From assembly GCF_013343215.1 (NCBI RefSeq), contig NZ_CP039143.1, positions 2,356,001 through 2,420,000 of the forward strand: DNA of 64,000 nucleotides, written 5' to 3'. The notes beneath the pieces were generated by a model that saw only the letters and a program-made list of their open reading frames with translations, had not been told where the DNA came from and made no database searches. Below, one piece after another: positions 37,489 to 46,770 of the stretch. Position 1 is the stretch's first letter. Each line of letters opens with the position of its first letter. The translations under genes and the position numbers were made by a program. This DNA is from Acinetobacter sp. 10FS3-1 (GTDB lineage Bacteria; Pseudomonadota; Gammaproteobacteria; Pseudomonadales; Moraxellaceae).

Positions 37489-38613
37489 TTACCAGTACTG
37501 CTTCTCTCCCAGAGCCTGACCGATAAAATCATAACGCATGGCTGAGCGCGAAAATTTGATTGGACAAGCCAGCTGGGCTTGGCTTTGTTCAGAATCATTC
37601 ATTTTCAGAGGTACCTGTACGACCCATCCCCGTTGCTGCGCCAGTTCGGAGTGCAAGGCTTCCTCCAGTTTTAATACCGGCTCGACACACACATCCGCCT
37701 GAGCAAACAGCATTTGCCAGTGGGCTAAAGGCTGGGAGCGGATTTTGTCTTGAATGGCCTGCTTGACCTGAGCATGATCTTCAGGAGCAAAAGAGGTTCC
37801 TTTTTCCAAAATGATCGGCAGCTCCAGCAACTGTGCCAGCCCTTGCATGAACTGCGGTTCCAGACTGCCAATCGACAGATAACGTCCATCCTGCGTCTGA
37901 TAATAGTCATACAATGTACCGCCATTTAAATAGCCCGATTCGGCCTGCTGATGCTGGTTAGCTGCCAGACTGGCTGAAGCTGCCATATTATTTAAGGTCG
38001 CAACGCAATCGGTCATGGAAATATCAATATATTGCCCCTGGCCACTGCTCTGCCGTTCAATCACGGCGGCCAGAATTGCAACCAGCGCATGCATGGACCC
38101 ACCCGCAACATCGGCAATCTGGATACCCATTGCCGGTGGTCCACTTTCCATCCGGCCACTATGCCCGGCAATTCCTGATAGAGCCAGATAGTTAATATCA
38201 TGTCCCGCCCGGTTTTTATAAGAGCCGGTCTGGCCATAACCGGTAATCGAACAATAGATCAGACGAGGATTGAGAGCACTGAGACTTGGATAATCCAGGC
38301 CAAGCCGCTGCATCACGCCTGGACGAAATTGTTCAACCACAATGTCATAATCTGCAATTCTCATCCGGATCTGCTCAAGATGCTCCGGATTCTTCAAATC
38401 CAGTGCCACAGAATGCTTGTTTCGGTTCAGATAACTATGGGTAGTCGCCTGCCCATGTGCAAAAGGCGGCATCAAACGTACCAGATCAGGCCGGGTCGGT
38501 GATTCAATATGCACAACCTCTGCACCTAGATCTGCAAGATATAAAGTGGCAAACGGGCCTGGTAGTAATGTAGAAAAATCGAGGACTTTCAATCCTTTTA
38601 GCGCATAGGACAT
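37489..38613 (-). CDS. CaiB/BaiF-family CoA-transferase, AMACR-like
   Basis: A family III CoA-transferase or alpha-methylacyl-CoA racemase, 374 aa from ATG 38613 (start MSYALKGLKVLDFSTLLPGP, usual for the family); the frame opens at 38661 but the extra 16 residues are polar. Family blocks: LADLGAEVVHIESPTRPDLV, FRPGVMQRLGLDY and GHDINYLALSGIAGHSGRME, the latter containing the catalytic His-Asp pattern of AMACR. It ends KFSRSAMRYDFIGQALGEKQ. AMACR-like enzymes epimerise 2-methyl-branched acyl-CoA so that beta-oxidation can proceed. Divergent AraC regulator, thiolase and FadB-like genes next door fit such a role. Confidence 0.82.
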   Translation of the reverse strand: MSYALKGLKVLDFSTLLPGPFATLYLADLGAEVVHIESPTRPDLVRLMPPFAHGQATTHSYLNRNKHSVALDLKNPEHLEQIRMRIADYDIVVEQFRPGVMQRLGLDYPSLSALNPRLIYCSITGYGQTGSYKNRAGHDINYLALSGIAGHSGRMESGPPAMGIQIADVAGGSMHALVAILAAVIERQSSGQGQYIDISMTDCVATLNNMAASASLAANQHQQAESGYLNGGTLYDYYQTQDGRYLSIGSLEPQFMQGLAQLLELPIILEKGTSFAPEDHAQVKQAIQDKIRSQPLAHWQMLFAQADVCVEPVLKLEEALHSELAQQRGWVVQVPLKMNDSEQSQAQLACPIKFSRSAMRYDFIGQALGEKQYW

Positions 38614-38709
38614 TGGCGTTTTTACTCTACTTATATTGCTTTTTGTCTTATCATAAAACATAAAAACCAGAAAACAATGTCATGTTCAGCCATTTACCTT
38701 GATAGTTTC

Positions 38710-38758
38710 GGCAATTTACCATGTAAGAAAATGGTAATTGCTTTCTTGTAAATTGCCA
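38710..38758. promoter_or_regulatory. Three related GGCAATTTA-type elements between CoA-transferase and araC-type gene
   Basis: GGCAATTTACCA at 38710-38721, TGGTAATTGC (complement GCAATTACCA) at 38732-38741, and TAAATTGCCA (complement TGGCAATTTA) at 38749-38758. Three copies in mixed orientation within 50 bases of a divergent intergenic region form a likely binding site for the adjacent AraC-type regulator. Confidence 0.5.
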
Positions 38759-38825
38759 TTGATTTATTATTTTTTGTCATTTAGGTCAAATATTAGTGAA
38801 CATTAAAGAGACTGAAGGATTAAAC

Positions 38826-39836
38826 ATGAGTCGTGATACGATCAGCATCCATTTCGTCAATGCAGCTTTATCTGGTGTTAAACGCCTCGGCATGGATGTC
38901 GATACTTTATTGTCTCACGTTGGGATTGAAGCAGAATTGCTGCATCAGCCCAAGGCCCGTATTTCGCCTGAACAATATACCCGCTTTATTAAAATGCTCT
39001 GGATGGTGACTCAAGATGAACACGTCGGCTTTGACAAACAGCCACGTCGTTTGGGTACTTTTGCGATCATGTGCCAGCTGATTATCCATGCCAAAACGCT
39101 GGGTGATGCACTGGAGCTATCTTCTCAGTTCTATAAACTCTTTGGTGATGACTGGTCCGTGACGCTGGAGCGTGACAAACACGAAGCCCGTCTGGTTCCT
39201 TTAATTCCCAACTCGATGGATCCGGATCACTTTATTACCGAAAGTATGCTGATGATCTGGCATGGCTTGGCTTCCTGGTTAATTGAGCGTCGCCTGCCAC
39301 TGGAGCGTGTCCACTTCAGCTATCCGCGTCCGGCCCATGCCGATGAGTATGACGCCCTGTTTTTTGCCCCAGTGATGCAGTTCGATATGCCGCGTACTGA
39401 AATTACTTTTGCAGCCGACTATCTGGATTTGCCAATTCGCCAGAATGAAGAAACGCTAGAAGAATTCCTGAAAGCCGCTCCAGCACAACTGCTGGTGAAG
39501 TTCAAAAACACCAATTCACTGACTTCACGTATCCGTGATGTATTGAAGAGCCAGATTGGCGAAGAAATGCCCACCCTGAACGATGTAGCCTCCATGCTAT
39601 ATCTGTCTCCGCAAACCTTGCGCCGTCGTCTGGCAGCTGAAGGCAAGAGTTATCAGGGGGTAAAAGATGCGCTGCGTCGTGATGCTGCAATTCATCTCTT
39701 ACTCAACCCGGATCTGACTCTTGAAGATGTCGCGCAGCAGGTCGGCTTTAGTGAAACCAGCACCTTCCACCGTGCTTTCAAGAAATGGACGGGTGTTACG
39801 CCAGGTCTGTATCGCCAGTTACATGGTTACCATTAA
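38826..39836 (+). CDS. AraC-family transcriptional regulator
   Basis: A 336-aa regulator from ATG 38826, with AAGGA upstream; the first ATG of the frame at 38796 is less well placed. The N-terminal effector domain is of the arabinose-binding-like type found in OruR/ArgR-like regulators (HVGIEAELLHQPKARISPEQ, RLGTFAIMCQLIIHAKTLGD). The C-terminal double HTH is typical AraC: MPTLNDVASMLYLSPQTLRR and LTLEDVAQQVGFSETSTFHR followed by AFKKWTGVTPGLYR. It is divergent from the CoA-transferase and upstream of the thiolase, so it probably controls this lipid-catabolic group. Confidence 0.88.
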   Translation: MSRDTISIHFVNAALSGVKRLGMDVDTLLSHVGIEAELLHQPKARISPEQYTRFIKMLWMVTQDEHVGFDKQPRRLGTFAIMCQLIIHAKTLGDALELSSQFYKLFGDDWSVTLERDKHEARLVPLIPNSMDPDHFITESMLMIWHGLASWLIERRLPLERVHFSYPRPAHADEYDALFFAPVMQFDMPRTEITFAADYLDLPIRQNEETLEEFLKAAPAQLLVKFKNTNSLTSRIRDVLKSQIGEEMPTLNDVASMLYLSPQTLRRRLAAEGKSYQGVKDALRRDAAIHLLLNPDLTLEDVAQQVGFSETSTFHRAFKKWTGVTPGLYRQLHGYH

Positions 39837-39865
39837 CATCGGTTTAATAAACCTTTATTGTAAAA

Positions 39866-39925
39866 GCTAATCACCTGCTGGGTGATTAGCTAGCCAAGCC
39901 CAAGCTCCAGACTTGGGCTTTTTTT
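39866..39925 (+). terminator. Tandem hairpins after the araC-type gene
   Basis: First a perfect 10-bp stem GCTAATCACC / GGTGATTAGC (39866-39890), then AAGCCCAAG / CTTGGGCTT followed by T residues (39896-39925). The second is a standard terminator; the first has no T run. Confidence 0.85.
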
Positions 39926-40060
39926 AGATCTATTTTTTCTGTCCATCCCTATTGACCAAACTGCTCAAATGATCTGGTTCGTTCTCGTCATTGCACTTCA
40001 AAATTTAATCATTACACTCGAAATATTAGAATAATTTTAGTAAAGCAAAAAGGATATTGT

Positions 40061-41266
40061 ATGAGCGAGGCCTATATTATTGATGCCATTCGCACACCAC
40101 GCGGAAAGGGAAAAAAAGACGGCGCATTGCATGAAGTCAAACCGATTAGCCTATTAACCACATTGTTAAATGAACTCCAGCAACGTCATCATCTGGATAC
40201 TGCGCAGGTCGATGATATTGTTTTGGGCTGCGTGACACCAGTTGGGGATCAGGGTGCGGATATTGCCAAAACTGCTGCGATTGCGGCGGGCTGGGACAAT
40301 GACGTGGCCGGTGTACAGATCAACCGTTTTTGTGCCTCGGGGCTGGAGGCTGTCAATCTGGCCGCACAGAAAGTCCGTTCTGGCTGGGAAGATCTGGTCG
40401 TTGCAGGTGGCGTTGAGTCTATGTCTCGTGTAGCGATGGGTTCAGATGGTGGGCCTTGGGCCTTGGACCCGGAAACCAATATGGCCTGTGATTTTATTCC
40501 GCAAGGGATCGGCGCTGACCTGATTGCCAGTATTGATGGCTATAGCCGTGCGGATGTGGATCAGTTTGCTGAGCAATCCCAGAAAAAGGCAGCAGCTGCA
40601 CAGGCGCAGGGTTATTTCAATAAATCTATTATTCCTGTCAAAGATAAAGCCGGTGTCGTAATTCTGGAGCAAGACGAGTTTATTAAACCCAATACCACAG
40701 CAGAGGCGTTGAGCACACTCAACCCTAGTTTTGCCATGATGGGACAGATGGGCTTTGATGCCATCGCCCTACAAAAATATCCGGAAGTAGGCAGTATCCA
40801 GCACGTGCATCATGCCGGCAACTCTTCCGGAATTGTAGATGGTGCCGCTGTGGTGCTAGTGGCTTCTGAACAGGCCGTTCAACAGCACAATCTTAAACCC
40901 CGTGCCAAAATACTGGCAACTGCACTGGTGGGGGCTGATCCGACCATTATGCTAACTGGCCCTGCTCCGGCTGCGCGCAAAGCCTTGGCCAAAGCCGGAC
41001 TGACAGTGGATGACATTGATCTATTTGAAGTCAATGAAGCTTTTGCTGCCGTTGTGCTGCGTTTTATCCATGAAATGAAGGTTGATCCTGCCAAAGTCAA
41101 TGTGAATGGTGGTGCGATTGCTATGGGACATCCCCTAGGGGCGACTGGTGCAATGATTTTGGGCACCTTGTTGGATGAACTGGAACGTCAGGGCAAAAAA
41201 CGTGGTCTGGCCACCTTATGTGTTGGCGGCGGCATGGGCATCGCCACCATTATTGAACTGGTTTAA
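40061..41266 (+). CDS. Acetyl-CoA C-acyltransferase (beta-oxidation thiolase)
   Basis: A 401-aa thiolase. Catalytic positions: Cys in [20 protein letters not shown], Asn in [11 protein letters not shown], His in [20 protein letters not shown], and Cys in LCVGGGMG. The N-terminus ([20 protein letters not shown]) resembles FadA/FadI-type thiolases and differs clearly from the biosynthetic thiolase at 33320. It probably cleaves 3-ketoacyl-CoA made by the FadB-like enzyme encoded 300 bases downstream in the same direction. The gap has no evident terminator, so co-transcription is possible. Confidence 0.9.
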   Translation: MSEAYIIDAIRTPRGKGKKDGALHEVKPISLLTTLLNELQQRHHLDTAQVDDIVLGCVTPVGDQGADIAKTAAIAAGWDNDVAGVQINRFCASGLEAVNLAAQKVRSGWEDLVVAGGVESMSRVAMGSDGGPWALDPETNMACDFIPQGIGADLIASIDGYSRADVDQFAEQSQKKAAAAQAQGYFNKSIIPVKDKAGVVILEQDEFIKPNTTAEALSTLNPSFAMMGQMGFDAIALQKYPEVGSIQHVHHAGNSSGIVDGAAVVLVASEQAVQQHNLKPRAKILATALVGADPTIMLTGPAPAARKALAKAGLTVDDIDLFEVNEAFAAVVLRFIHEMKVDPAKVNVNGGAIAMGHPLGATGAMILGTLLDELERQGKKRGLATLCVGGGMGIATIIELV

Positions 41267-41564
41267 TTTAAATACCCGAAGGCATTTAAGGCCCGTTAAC
41301 GTCATAGGCACGCTACCGATCATCATATGAGTCCTGTGTCTGCGGGCTAGTCAGCTAAATGACACAATTAAACAGGTGGTGTGTATGACCAGGGCTTCAC
41401 CTACTTTTGCCAAATGAGAAGTGCATTTTGTATTAGTAGCCTGAACTTTAGGGTTAGACCCAGAATTCAGATGAATTTGGATCGCCTCCACAATCATGGA
41501 AGTTTCTAAACTTGAGTAAGGACAATAATTCTAAATTCATCAATTATTATTTGGATAAAAATGT
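41267..41564 (+). other. Spacer between thiolase and FadB-like gene
   Basis: About 300 bases with no ORF. No clear terminator or promoter pair seen. Confidence 0.4.
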
Positions 41565-43700
41565 ATGAGCGCAATTCAATATCAAAAAACTGCAGATAAT
41601 ATTGTCATTTTAACCCTTGATTCTCCGAATCAGTCTGCCAATACCATGAATGCCGACTTTCGTCAGGCCCTAGATGAAACCGTTGCCCAGCTCCAGACAG
41701 ATGAGCATATTAGCGGGATTATTTTTCGATCCGCCAAAAAAACTTTTTTTGCTGGCGGTGACCTGGATGAACTCATTCAGGCCACTCCTGAACAGGCCAC
41801 TGATTTTTTCCATATGATTGAAGGAATGAAAGCCAAACTGCGTTATATCGAAACGCGCGGCATTCCTGTGGTGGCCGCCTTGAATGGCACAGCCTTAGGT
41901 GGGGGCTGGGAGCTGGCGCTGTGCTGCCATCGCCGGATTGCACTCAATGATCCCAAGAGCAAGTTTGGCTTGCCTGAGGTGACACTGGGATTACTGCCGG
42001 GTGGCGGCGGGATTGTACGCATGGTTCGCCTGCTGGGCCTGCAAAGTGCACTTCCCCTGCTAATGGAAGGTAAACAGTTGAGTGTCGAGAAGGCAAAAAC
42101 TTTGGGCCTGATCCATGAGACGGCGGACTCGGCAGAAGAATTGCTGGAAAAATCTGTGGCTTGGATCAAGGCTCACCCGCAATCTCAACAACCCTTTGAT
42201 GTGAAAGGATACAAGATTCCGGGTGGCACGCCGGCCTCTCCTGCTGTGGCACAAATGCTGGCCATTGCACCAGCCATGCTACGCGACAAAACCAAGGGCT
42301 GTTATCCGGCACCTGAGGCCATTCTCTCTGCTGCTGTTGAAGGGGCACAGGTCGATGTCGATACGGCGCTTAGAATTGAGTCACGTTATTTTACCTTTCT
42401 TGCCACCGGTCAGGTGGCCAAGAATATGATTGGCACTTTCTGGCATGGCATGAATGCCATCAAGTCTGGTGCCAGTCGTCCAAAAGGCTGGGCACCCTGG
42501 CAGGCAAACAAGGTGGGTATTCTGGGGGCAGGCATGATGGGCGCCGGAATTAGCTATGCCACCGCCAGCAAAGGCATTCAGGTGGTACTCAAAGATGTAT
42601 CGCTTGAAGCCGCTGGACAAGGCAAAGCCTACAGTCAGAAACTACTAGATAAAAAAGTATCCCAAGACCGATTAACTGCGGACAAACGTGAGCAGATTTT
42701 AGCTTTGATTCAGGCCACGGCAAGTTCTGAAGATTTGGCGGGTTGTGATCTCATCATTGAAGCTGTTTTTGAAAATCAGGAACTCAAAACTCGTGTGATT
42801 CAGGAAGCTGAAGCCTTTTTAGCTGAAAATGGCGTAATGGCATCTAATACCTCGACCTTGCCAATTAGTGACCTGGCTCAGGCATCGCAAAATCAGGCGA
42901 ATTTTATTGGTCTGCATTTTTTTAGTCCGGTGGATAAAATGCAGCTAGTAGAAATTATTAAAGGACACAACACCTCGCCTGAAACTTTGGCCAAAGCTTT
43001 TGACTTTGTGCAGCAGATTGGTAAATTACCGATTGTGGTGAATGATAGCCGTGGCTTCTTTACCAGCCGTGTCTTTGGCACCTTCGTTCAGGAAGGTTTA
43101 CGTCTGCTGGCAGAAGGGGTTCATCCCGCGCGTATTGAAATGGCGGCACTTAAAGCTGGTATGCCTGTCGGACCGCTAGCAATTCAGGATGAAGTTTCTC
43201 TGACGCTTTCAGAGCATGTAGCCACAGAAACCTATAAGGCAATGGCGGCTCAAGGTAAGGAGCGACCAAGCTCGGCAGCGGATGAAGTGATTCATCGGAT
43301 GATTCATGAATTTAACCGTAAAGGTAAAGCAGCCGGTGCCGGTTTCTATGACTATCCTGAAGGCGGTAAAAAGCAGCTTTGGTCGGGCCTCAGTCACTGG
43401 CAAAAAGATACTCAGATCACCGAACAGGAAATGATTGACCGTTTTCTGTTTGTACAAGCGCTGGATACCGTGCGCTGTCTGGAAGAAGGTGTGCTTGAAT
43501 CGGTGGTGGATGCCAATATCGGTTCGATCTTTGGTATTGGCTTTGCAGCCTGGACAGGAGGCGCTGTACAGTTCCTGAACCAATATGGACTAGATAAGGC
43601 CATTGCTCGTGCTGAAGTGCTGGAGCAGCAATATGGTGAACGCTTTAAAGTGCCACAGTTATTAAAGCAACATGCCAGTCAGGCAAAAGCATTTGCATAG
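41565..43700 (+). CDS. FadB/FadJ-like multifunctional beta-oxidation enzyme
   Basis: A 711-aa fusion of enoyl-CoA hydratase and 3-hydroxyacyl-CoA dehydrogenase. The hydratase half has FAGGDLDELIQ (oxyanion hole) and TALGGGWELALCCHRRIALN with KFGLPEVTLGLLPGGGG. The dehydrogenase half has KVGILGAGMMGAGISYATAS (NAD site), SNTSTLPISDLA, LHFFSPVDKMQLVEIIKG with the catalytic His, and VNDSRGFFTSRVFG. Together with the thiolase it forms a beta-oxidation module; the nearby AMACR-like CoA-transferase suggests branched or unusual acyl-CoA substrates. Expected location is the cytoplasm. A terminator follows. Confidence 0.92.
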   Translation: MSAIQYQKTADNIVILTLDSPNQSANTMNADFRQALDETVAQLQTDEHISGIIFRSAKKTFFAGGDLDELIQATPEQATDFFHMIEGMKAKLRYIETRGIPVVAALNGTALGGGWELALCCHRRIALNDPKSKFGLPEVTLGLLPGGGGIVRMVRLLGLQSALPLLMEGKQLSVEKAKTLGLIHETADSAEELLEKSVAWIKAHPQSQQPFDVKGYKIPGGTPASPAVAQMLAIAPAMLRDKTKGCYPAPEAILSAAVEGAQVDVDTALRIESRYFTFLATGQVAKNMIGTFWHGMNAIKSGASRPKGWAPWQANKVGILGAGMMGAGISYATASKGIQVVLKDVSLEAAGQGKAYSQKLLDKKVSQDRLTADKREQILALIQATASSEDLAGCDLIIEAVFENQELKTRVIQEAEAFLAENGVMASNTSTLPISDLAQASQNQANFIGLHFFSPVDKMQLVEIIKGHNTSPETLAKAFDFVQQIGKLPIVVNDSRGFFTSRVFGTFVQEGLRLLAEGVHPARIEMAALKAGMPVGPLAIQDEVSLTLSEHVATETYKAMAAQGKERPSSAADEVIHRMIHEFNRKGKAAGAGFYDYPEGGKKQLWSGLSHWQKDTQITEQEMIDRFLFVQALDTVRCLEEGVLESVVDANIGSIFGIGFAAWTGGAVQFLNQYGLDKAIARAEVLEQQYGERFKVPQLLKQHASQAKAFA

Positions 43701-43712
43701 GCAGCCAGTAAA

Positions 43713-43739
43713 AGGGAAGTTTTGAACTTCTCTTTTTTT
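43713..43739 (+). terminator. Terminator of the FadB-like gene
   Basis: GGGAAGTT-ttg-AACTTCTC stem followed by TTTTTTT. Confidence 0.85.
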
Positions 43740-43859
43740 GACAGGTTAAAATCATACAAGTCAGCTGAAATCATCTCTTTCACAGAGATTTTGATTCGTT
43801 TTTATTCAATTTATGTTATAAAGTTACACAAGTTAAACATCCACTACAGGGACTTGCAC

Positions 43860-44174
43860 ATGACTGATCACAGTTCACCTGAAAAATCACCTTGGGGCTG
43901 GAAAGCATTAATTATTTTCTGCATCTTGAGTGGATTCTTCATGCTCTTTTTCTGGCTTGCAGTCAGTAATGAACCAGATTACATGCCAAGCCAGCAAAAC
44001 AAGCAGAATACCCAGCAACATGCTTTTAAGAATGCACCGGTGATGTCGCAAGAAGCTCTGGCCAAAGCTCAGGCAGACCGTGAAGCGCGCCAGGCAGCTG
44101 GAGCCAACGTCCTGCAGGACCCATCAGTGCAAGAAAATGTTCAGCAGGAACATGACGCAGGGCATGGGCAGTAA
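43860..44174 (+). CDS. Small single-span membrane protein
   Basis: 104 aa from ATG 43860, which has GGGA upstream; the frame opens at 43722 but that portion overlaps the terminator. An N-terminal cytoplasmic segment (MTDHSSPEKSPWGWKALIIF) leads into one membrane helix (ALIIFCILSGFFMLFFWLAV). The rest is a polar, Gln/Ala-rich tail (KAQADREARQAAGANVLQDP), probably periplasmic and partly helical. I do not recognise the family. It is monocistronic with a strong terminator. Confidence 0.7.
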   Translation: MTDHSSPEKSPWGWKALIIFCILSGFFMLFFWLAVSNEPDYMPSQQNKQNTQQHAFKNAPVMSQEALAKAQADREARQAAGANVLQDPSVQENVQQEHDAGHGQ

Positions 44175-44186
44175 AATCAAGATATT

Positions 44187-44219
44187 CAAAAAAAAGCAAG
44201 GTTCTTCCTTGCTTTTTTA
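44187..44219. terminator. Bidirectional terminator
   Basis: AAAGCAAGG-ttctt-CCTTGCTTT with A and T runs, between convergent genes. Confidence 0.9.
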
Positions 44220-44227
44220 TTTGAGTT

Positions 44228-44665
44228 TTAATCACTTAGTTTTAAATACATATCGATATGCGGAATTCCACAATCCAGATATTCTTCCCCTTGTACGACA
44301 AAACCTAAGCCTTGATAAAATCCCAGCGCATGTACTTGGGAAGAAAGCTTGACATATTCACGCTGTTCAGCTTTGGCCTGAGCAATTATGGCCTGCATGA
44401 TCTGTTGCCCGATGCCTAATCCACGTGCGGACTGCATGACGGCCACCCGACCAATACTATGATTTGCCAGTAAACGTGCCGTTGCAACGGGCTGTTCCTG
44501 TAAATAAGCAATAAAATGCACCGCTAGTGGATCTTCTGCATCCCATTCATCTTCCGGGGCAATGTGCTGCTCCTGAATAAACACAGCTTCACGAATTGCC
44601 TTGGCATCGGGGGCTAAATCGTCCCAGATACCAGAGGCAATACGAAGCTTATGATTGTCTAGCAT
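44228..44665 (-). CDS. GNAT-family N-acetyltransferase
   Basis: A 145-aa acetyltransferase from ATG 44665, overlapping the preceding methyltransferase stop by seven bases; a GTG-started longer form from 44692 is possible. The acetyl-CoA site is RVAVMQSARGLGIGQQIMQA (the GNAT motif A R-x-x-G-x-G/A). The N-terminus AIREAVFIQEQHIAPEDEWD and the C-terminal FYQGLGFVVQGEEYLDCGIP match the ElaA/YjcF-like subgroup with a (E/D)-(E/D)-W motif. The substrate is unknown. The overlap indicates an operon with the methyltransferase. Confidence 0.87.
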   Translation of the reverse strand: MLDNHKLRIASGIWDDLAPDAKAIREAVFIQEQHIAPEDEWDAEDPLAVHFIAYLQEQPVATARLLANHSIGRVAVMQSARGLGIGQQIMQAIIAQAKAEQREYVKLSSQVHALGFYQGLGFVVQGEEYLDCGIPHIDMYLKLSD

Positions 44666-45879
44666 TTCGAGCCAATCCCTTGCTGATCCCACTGATTATT
44701 TAACAACAATTCCAGTGAATGTTTCTGAATACCGTACATCTCTTTTAAGGCCTGTATTTGAGCCAGCACAGCCTGATCCGGTTGCGTATAATCTTTGCGT
44801 TTGGTAGCCAGAATCATTTTATTTTTACTGGTATGTTCCAGCGCCACAAATTCAAAGACTTTGGTCTCATAACCATAGGCTTTTAGCAAAAGCGCACGAA
44901 TGGTATCCGTCAACATTTCCGCCTGCTGTCCGGCATGAATCCCGAATTGCAGCATTGGGCTCAAGACCTGCGGCGCCTGCAGCTGGGGCCTTAATTCTTT
45001 ATGACAGCAAGGTGCACACATAATGATCTGGGCATTCAGGCGAATGCCACTATGAATAGCAAAATCCGTCGCCACATCACAAGCATGCAGGGCAATCATG
45101 ACATCCAGATGTTCTGGTGCATACGTTCTCACATCGCCCTGAAAGAAATCCAGCTGATTAAAACCAGACTGCTGCGCAACACTTTGGCAGAACTCGACCA
45201 TTTTCGGATTAAGTTCTACTCCAGTCACGTACGGGGTCTGGCCATATTTTTGCATATAGGCATATAACGCACAGGTTAAATAGCCTTTGCCAGAACCAAA
45301 GTCCACCACCCTCAAGCCATGCTCGGACACCTTGATTTGCGCCAATGCACCGGAAAAAATTTCGACAAATTTATTAATCTGTTTCCATTTGCGCGCCATA
45401 CTTGGAATGATCTGTTCATTCTGATCAGTAATCCCCAAATACTGCAAAAATGGACTGTCCTGATCAACATAGCGCTGCTTAATCCGGTCATGGCCTTGCC
45501 CGTGGTTGACTTTTGCAGGGCCTGACTGGGTTTTGCTGCGGGTCAGCATGGCTTTTTTCTTGTTTTTTTTCAGCTGTAACTCTTCCTGATCGGTTAATAA
45601 ATTCGCCTGCTTGCAACTGGCCAGTGCATCTGTTACCTGAGCCAAGGCATCAGTCAAAGGATAGTTTTTGGTGATATCCTGAGTTTGATAGCGATACAGA
45701 CAGCTCAACACCTTCTGCTCATTCAGTGCAATCACCCTGAACATCATTTTCTCTAACTGTTCCAGCTCACCTTTATACTGGCTCAAAATCAGACGATCAA
45801 AATGATCAGTTTCAACAGCTTGCTGGAAAGCCTCCAGAAATTGCTGTTCCTGAACCGAAAGAGAAGTCGATGTCGACAT
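44659..45879 (-). CDS. SAM-dependent methyltransferase (Methyltransf_32-like)
   Basis: A 406-aa protein from ATG 45879. The C-terminal half is a class I methyltransferase with VVDFGSGKGYLTCALYAYMQ (SAM site), GVELNPKMVEFCQSVA and the conserved CAPCCHKELRPQL segment that also occurs in the METTL25/TRM13-like group. Just before the domain is SMARKWKQINKFVEIFSGAL, another family marker. The N-terminal part is helical and basic (QLKKNKKKAMLTRSKTQSGP), suggesting nucleic-acid binding. An RNA substrate is likely by family but unproven. It overlaps the GNAT gene. Confidence 0.85.
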   Translation of the reverse strand: MSTSTSLSVQEQQFLEAFQQAVETDHFDRLILSQYKGELEQLEKMMFRVIALNEQKVLSCLYRYQTQDITKNYPLTDALAQVTDALASCKQANLLTDQEELQLKKNKKKAMLTRSKTQSGPAKVNHGQGHDRIKQRYVDQDSPFLQYLGITDQNEQIIPSMARKWKQINKFVEIFSGALAQIKVSEHGLRVVDFGSGKGYLTCALYAYMQKYGQTPYVTGVELNPKMVEFCQSVAQQSGFNQLDFFQGDVRTYAPEHLDVMIALHACDVATDFAIHSGIRLNAQIIMCAPCCHKELRPQLQAPQVLSPMLQFGIHAGQQAEMLTDTIRALLLKAYGYETKVFEFVALEHTSKNKMILATKRKDYTQPDQAVLAQIQALKEMYGIQKHSLELLLNNQWDQQGIGSKC

Positions 45880-45972
45880 AAGAAAAACCTGATATAAATT
45901 ACTGTTCAAGTTTAATTCTTCTTAACCTAAAAGCAAAATTGAATTACTATACAAATGTATATTTAAATTAGA

Positions 45973-46629
45973 ATGATGACCATGCAAAAAGCGCCCCTCA
46001 TTTCAGAAGACTATGATCAGGCTGAAGAAAGGATTAATTATATCAGTCACGGCCTGGGTGCACTGCTGGCTATTATTGCTGGTATTCTTTTGATTGTTAA
46101 AGGGTCTTATTTAAGTACAGGCCCCTGGATCGGACTATGGGTCTATGCACTCAGTATGGTGTTATTATTTTCCGCTTCCATGCTCTACCATATGTCGACC
46201 TCGGCAGACCGTCGTTATTTTTATAAAAAAGTCGACCATACAGCAATTTACTATCTGATTGCCGGTACCTATACCCCCTTTCTGTCGATTGCCATTCCCA
46301 CGGCCAAAGCCCAATATTTATTGATTGCCTTATGGATCATTGCTGCACTCGGTACACTGTTCAAGTTTATTTTCATTCATCGTTTCCAGAAGCTTTCTCT
46401 GATCGCCTACTTGCTCATGGGCTGGCTGGCTGTTCTGGTCATTGATGATATGCAGCAGTATCTGAGTGCTCAATCTTTAACCCTCCTGATCATTGGGGGA
46501 TTGGCTTATACCGTAGGTGCATTGTTTTATGCTCTAAAAAGGGTAAGATATGCTCACGCTATCTGGCATATTTTTGTATTGATAGGGGCAGGATCACACT
46601 TTCTGTCTATCTATCTGTACGTGATTTAA
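45973..46629 (+). CDS. trhA: TrhA / hemolysin III family membrane protein
   Basis: A 218-aa protein with seven predicted membrane helices in the PAQR/hemolysin III family. Marker residues of the metal site are present: the Ser-His pair in INYISHGLGALLAI, SASMLYHMSTSADRR, DHTAIYYLIAGTYTPFLSIA, and the His pair in AIWHIFVLIGAGSHFLS. In E. coli the homologue (YqfA/TrhA) affects membrane lipid homeostasis; the haemolysin label is historical. Alternative starts lie at codons 2 and 4. No clear ribosome-binding site precedes the first ATG. Confidence 0.9.
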   Translation: MMTMQKAPLISEDYDQAEERINYISHGLGALLAIIAGILLIVKGSYLSTGPWIGLWVYALSMVLLFSASMLYHMSTSADRRYFYKKVDHTAIYYLIAGTYTPFLSIAIPTAKAQYLLIALWIIAALGTLFKFIFIHRFQKLSLIAYLLMGWLAVLVIDDMQQYLSAQSLTLLIIGGLAYTVGALFYALKRVRYAHAIWHIFVLIGAGSHFLSIYLYVI

Positions 46630-46770
46630 TCTTCTTCTTTCTCCATTTCAGTGACCCTGAGCGAGCAGAAACGAGAAGATTGCAGTTGTTTTTTTAAAAA
46701 ATTACGCCTTTTTTAAAAAGATTACGCTTTTAAAACTAATTTTTTATTTTTAGTAAGTGTAAGGTTATTC

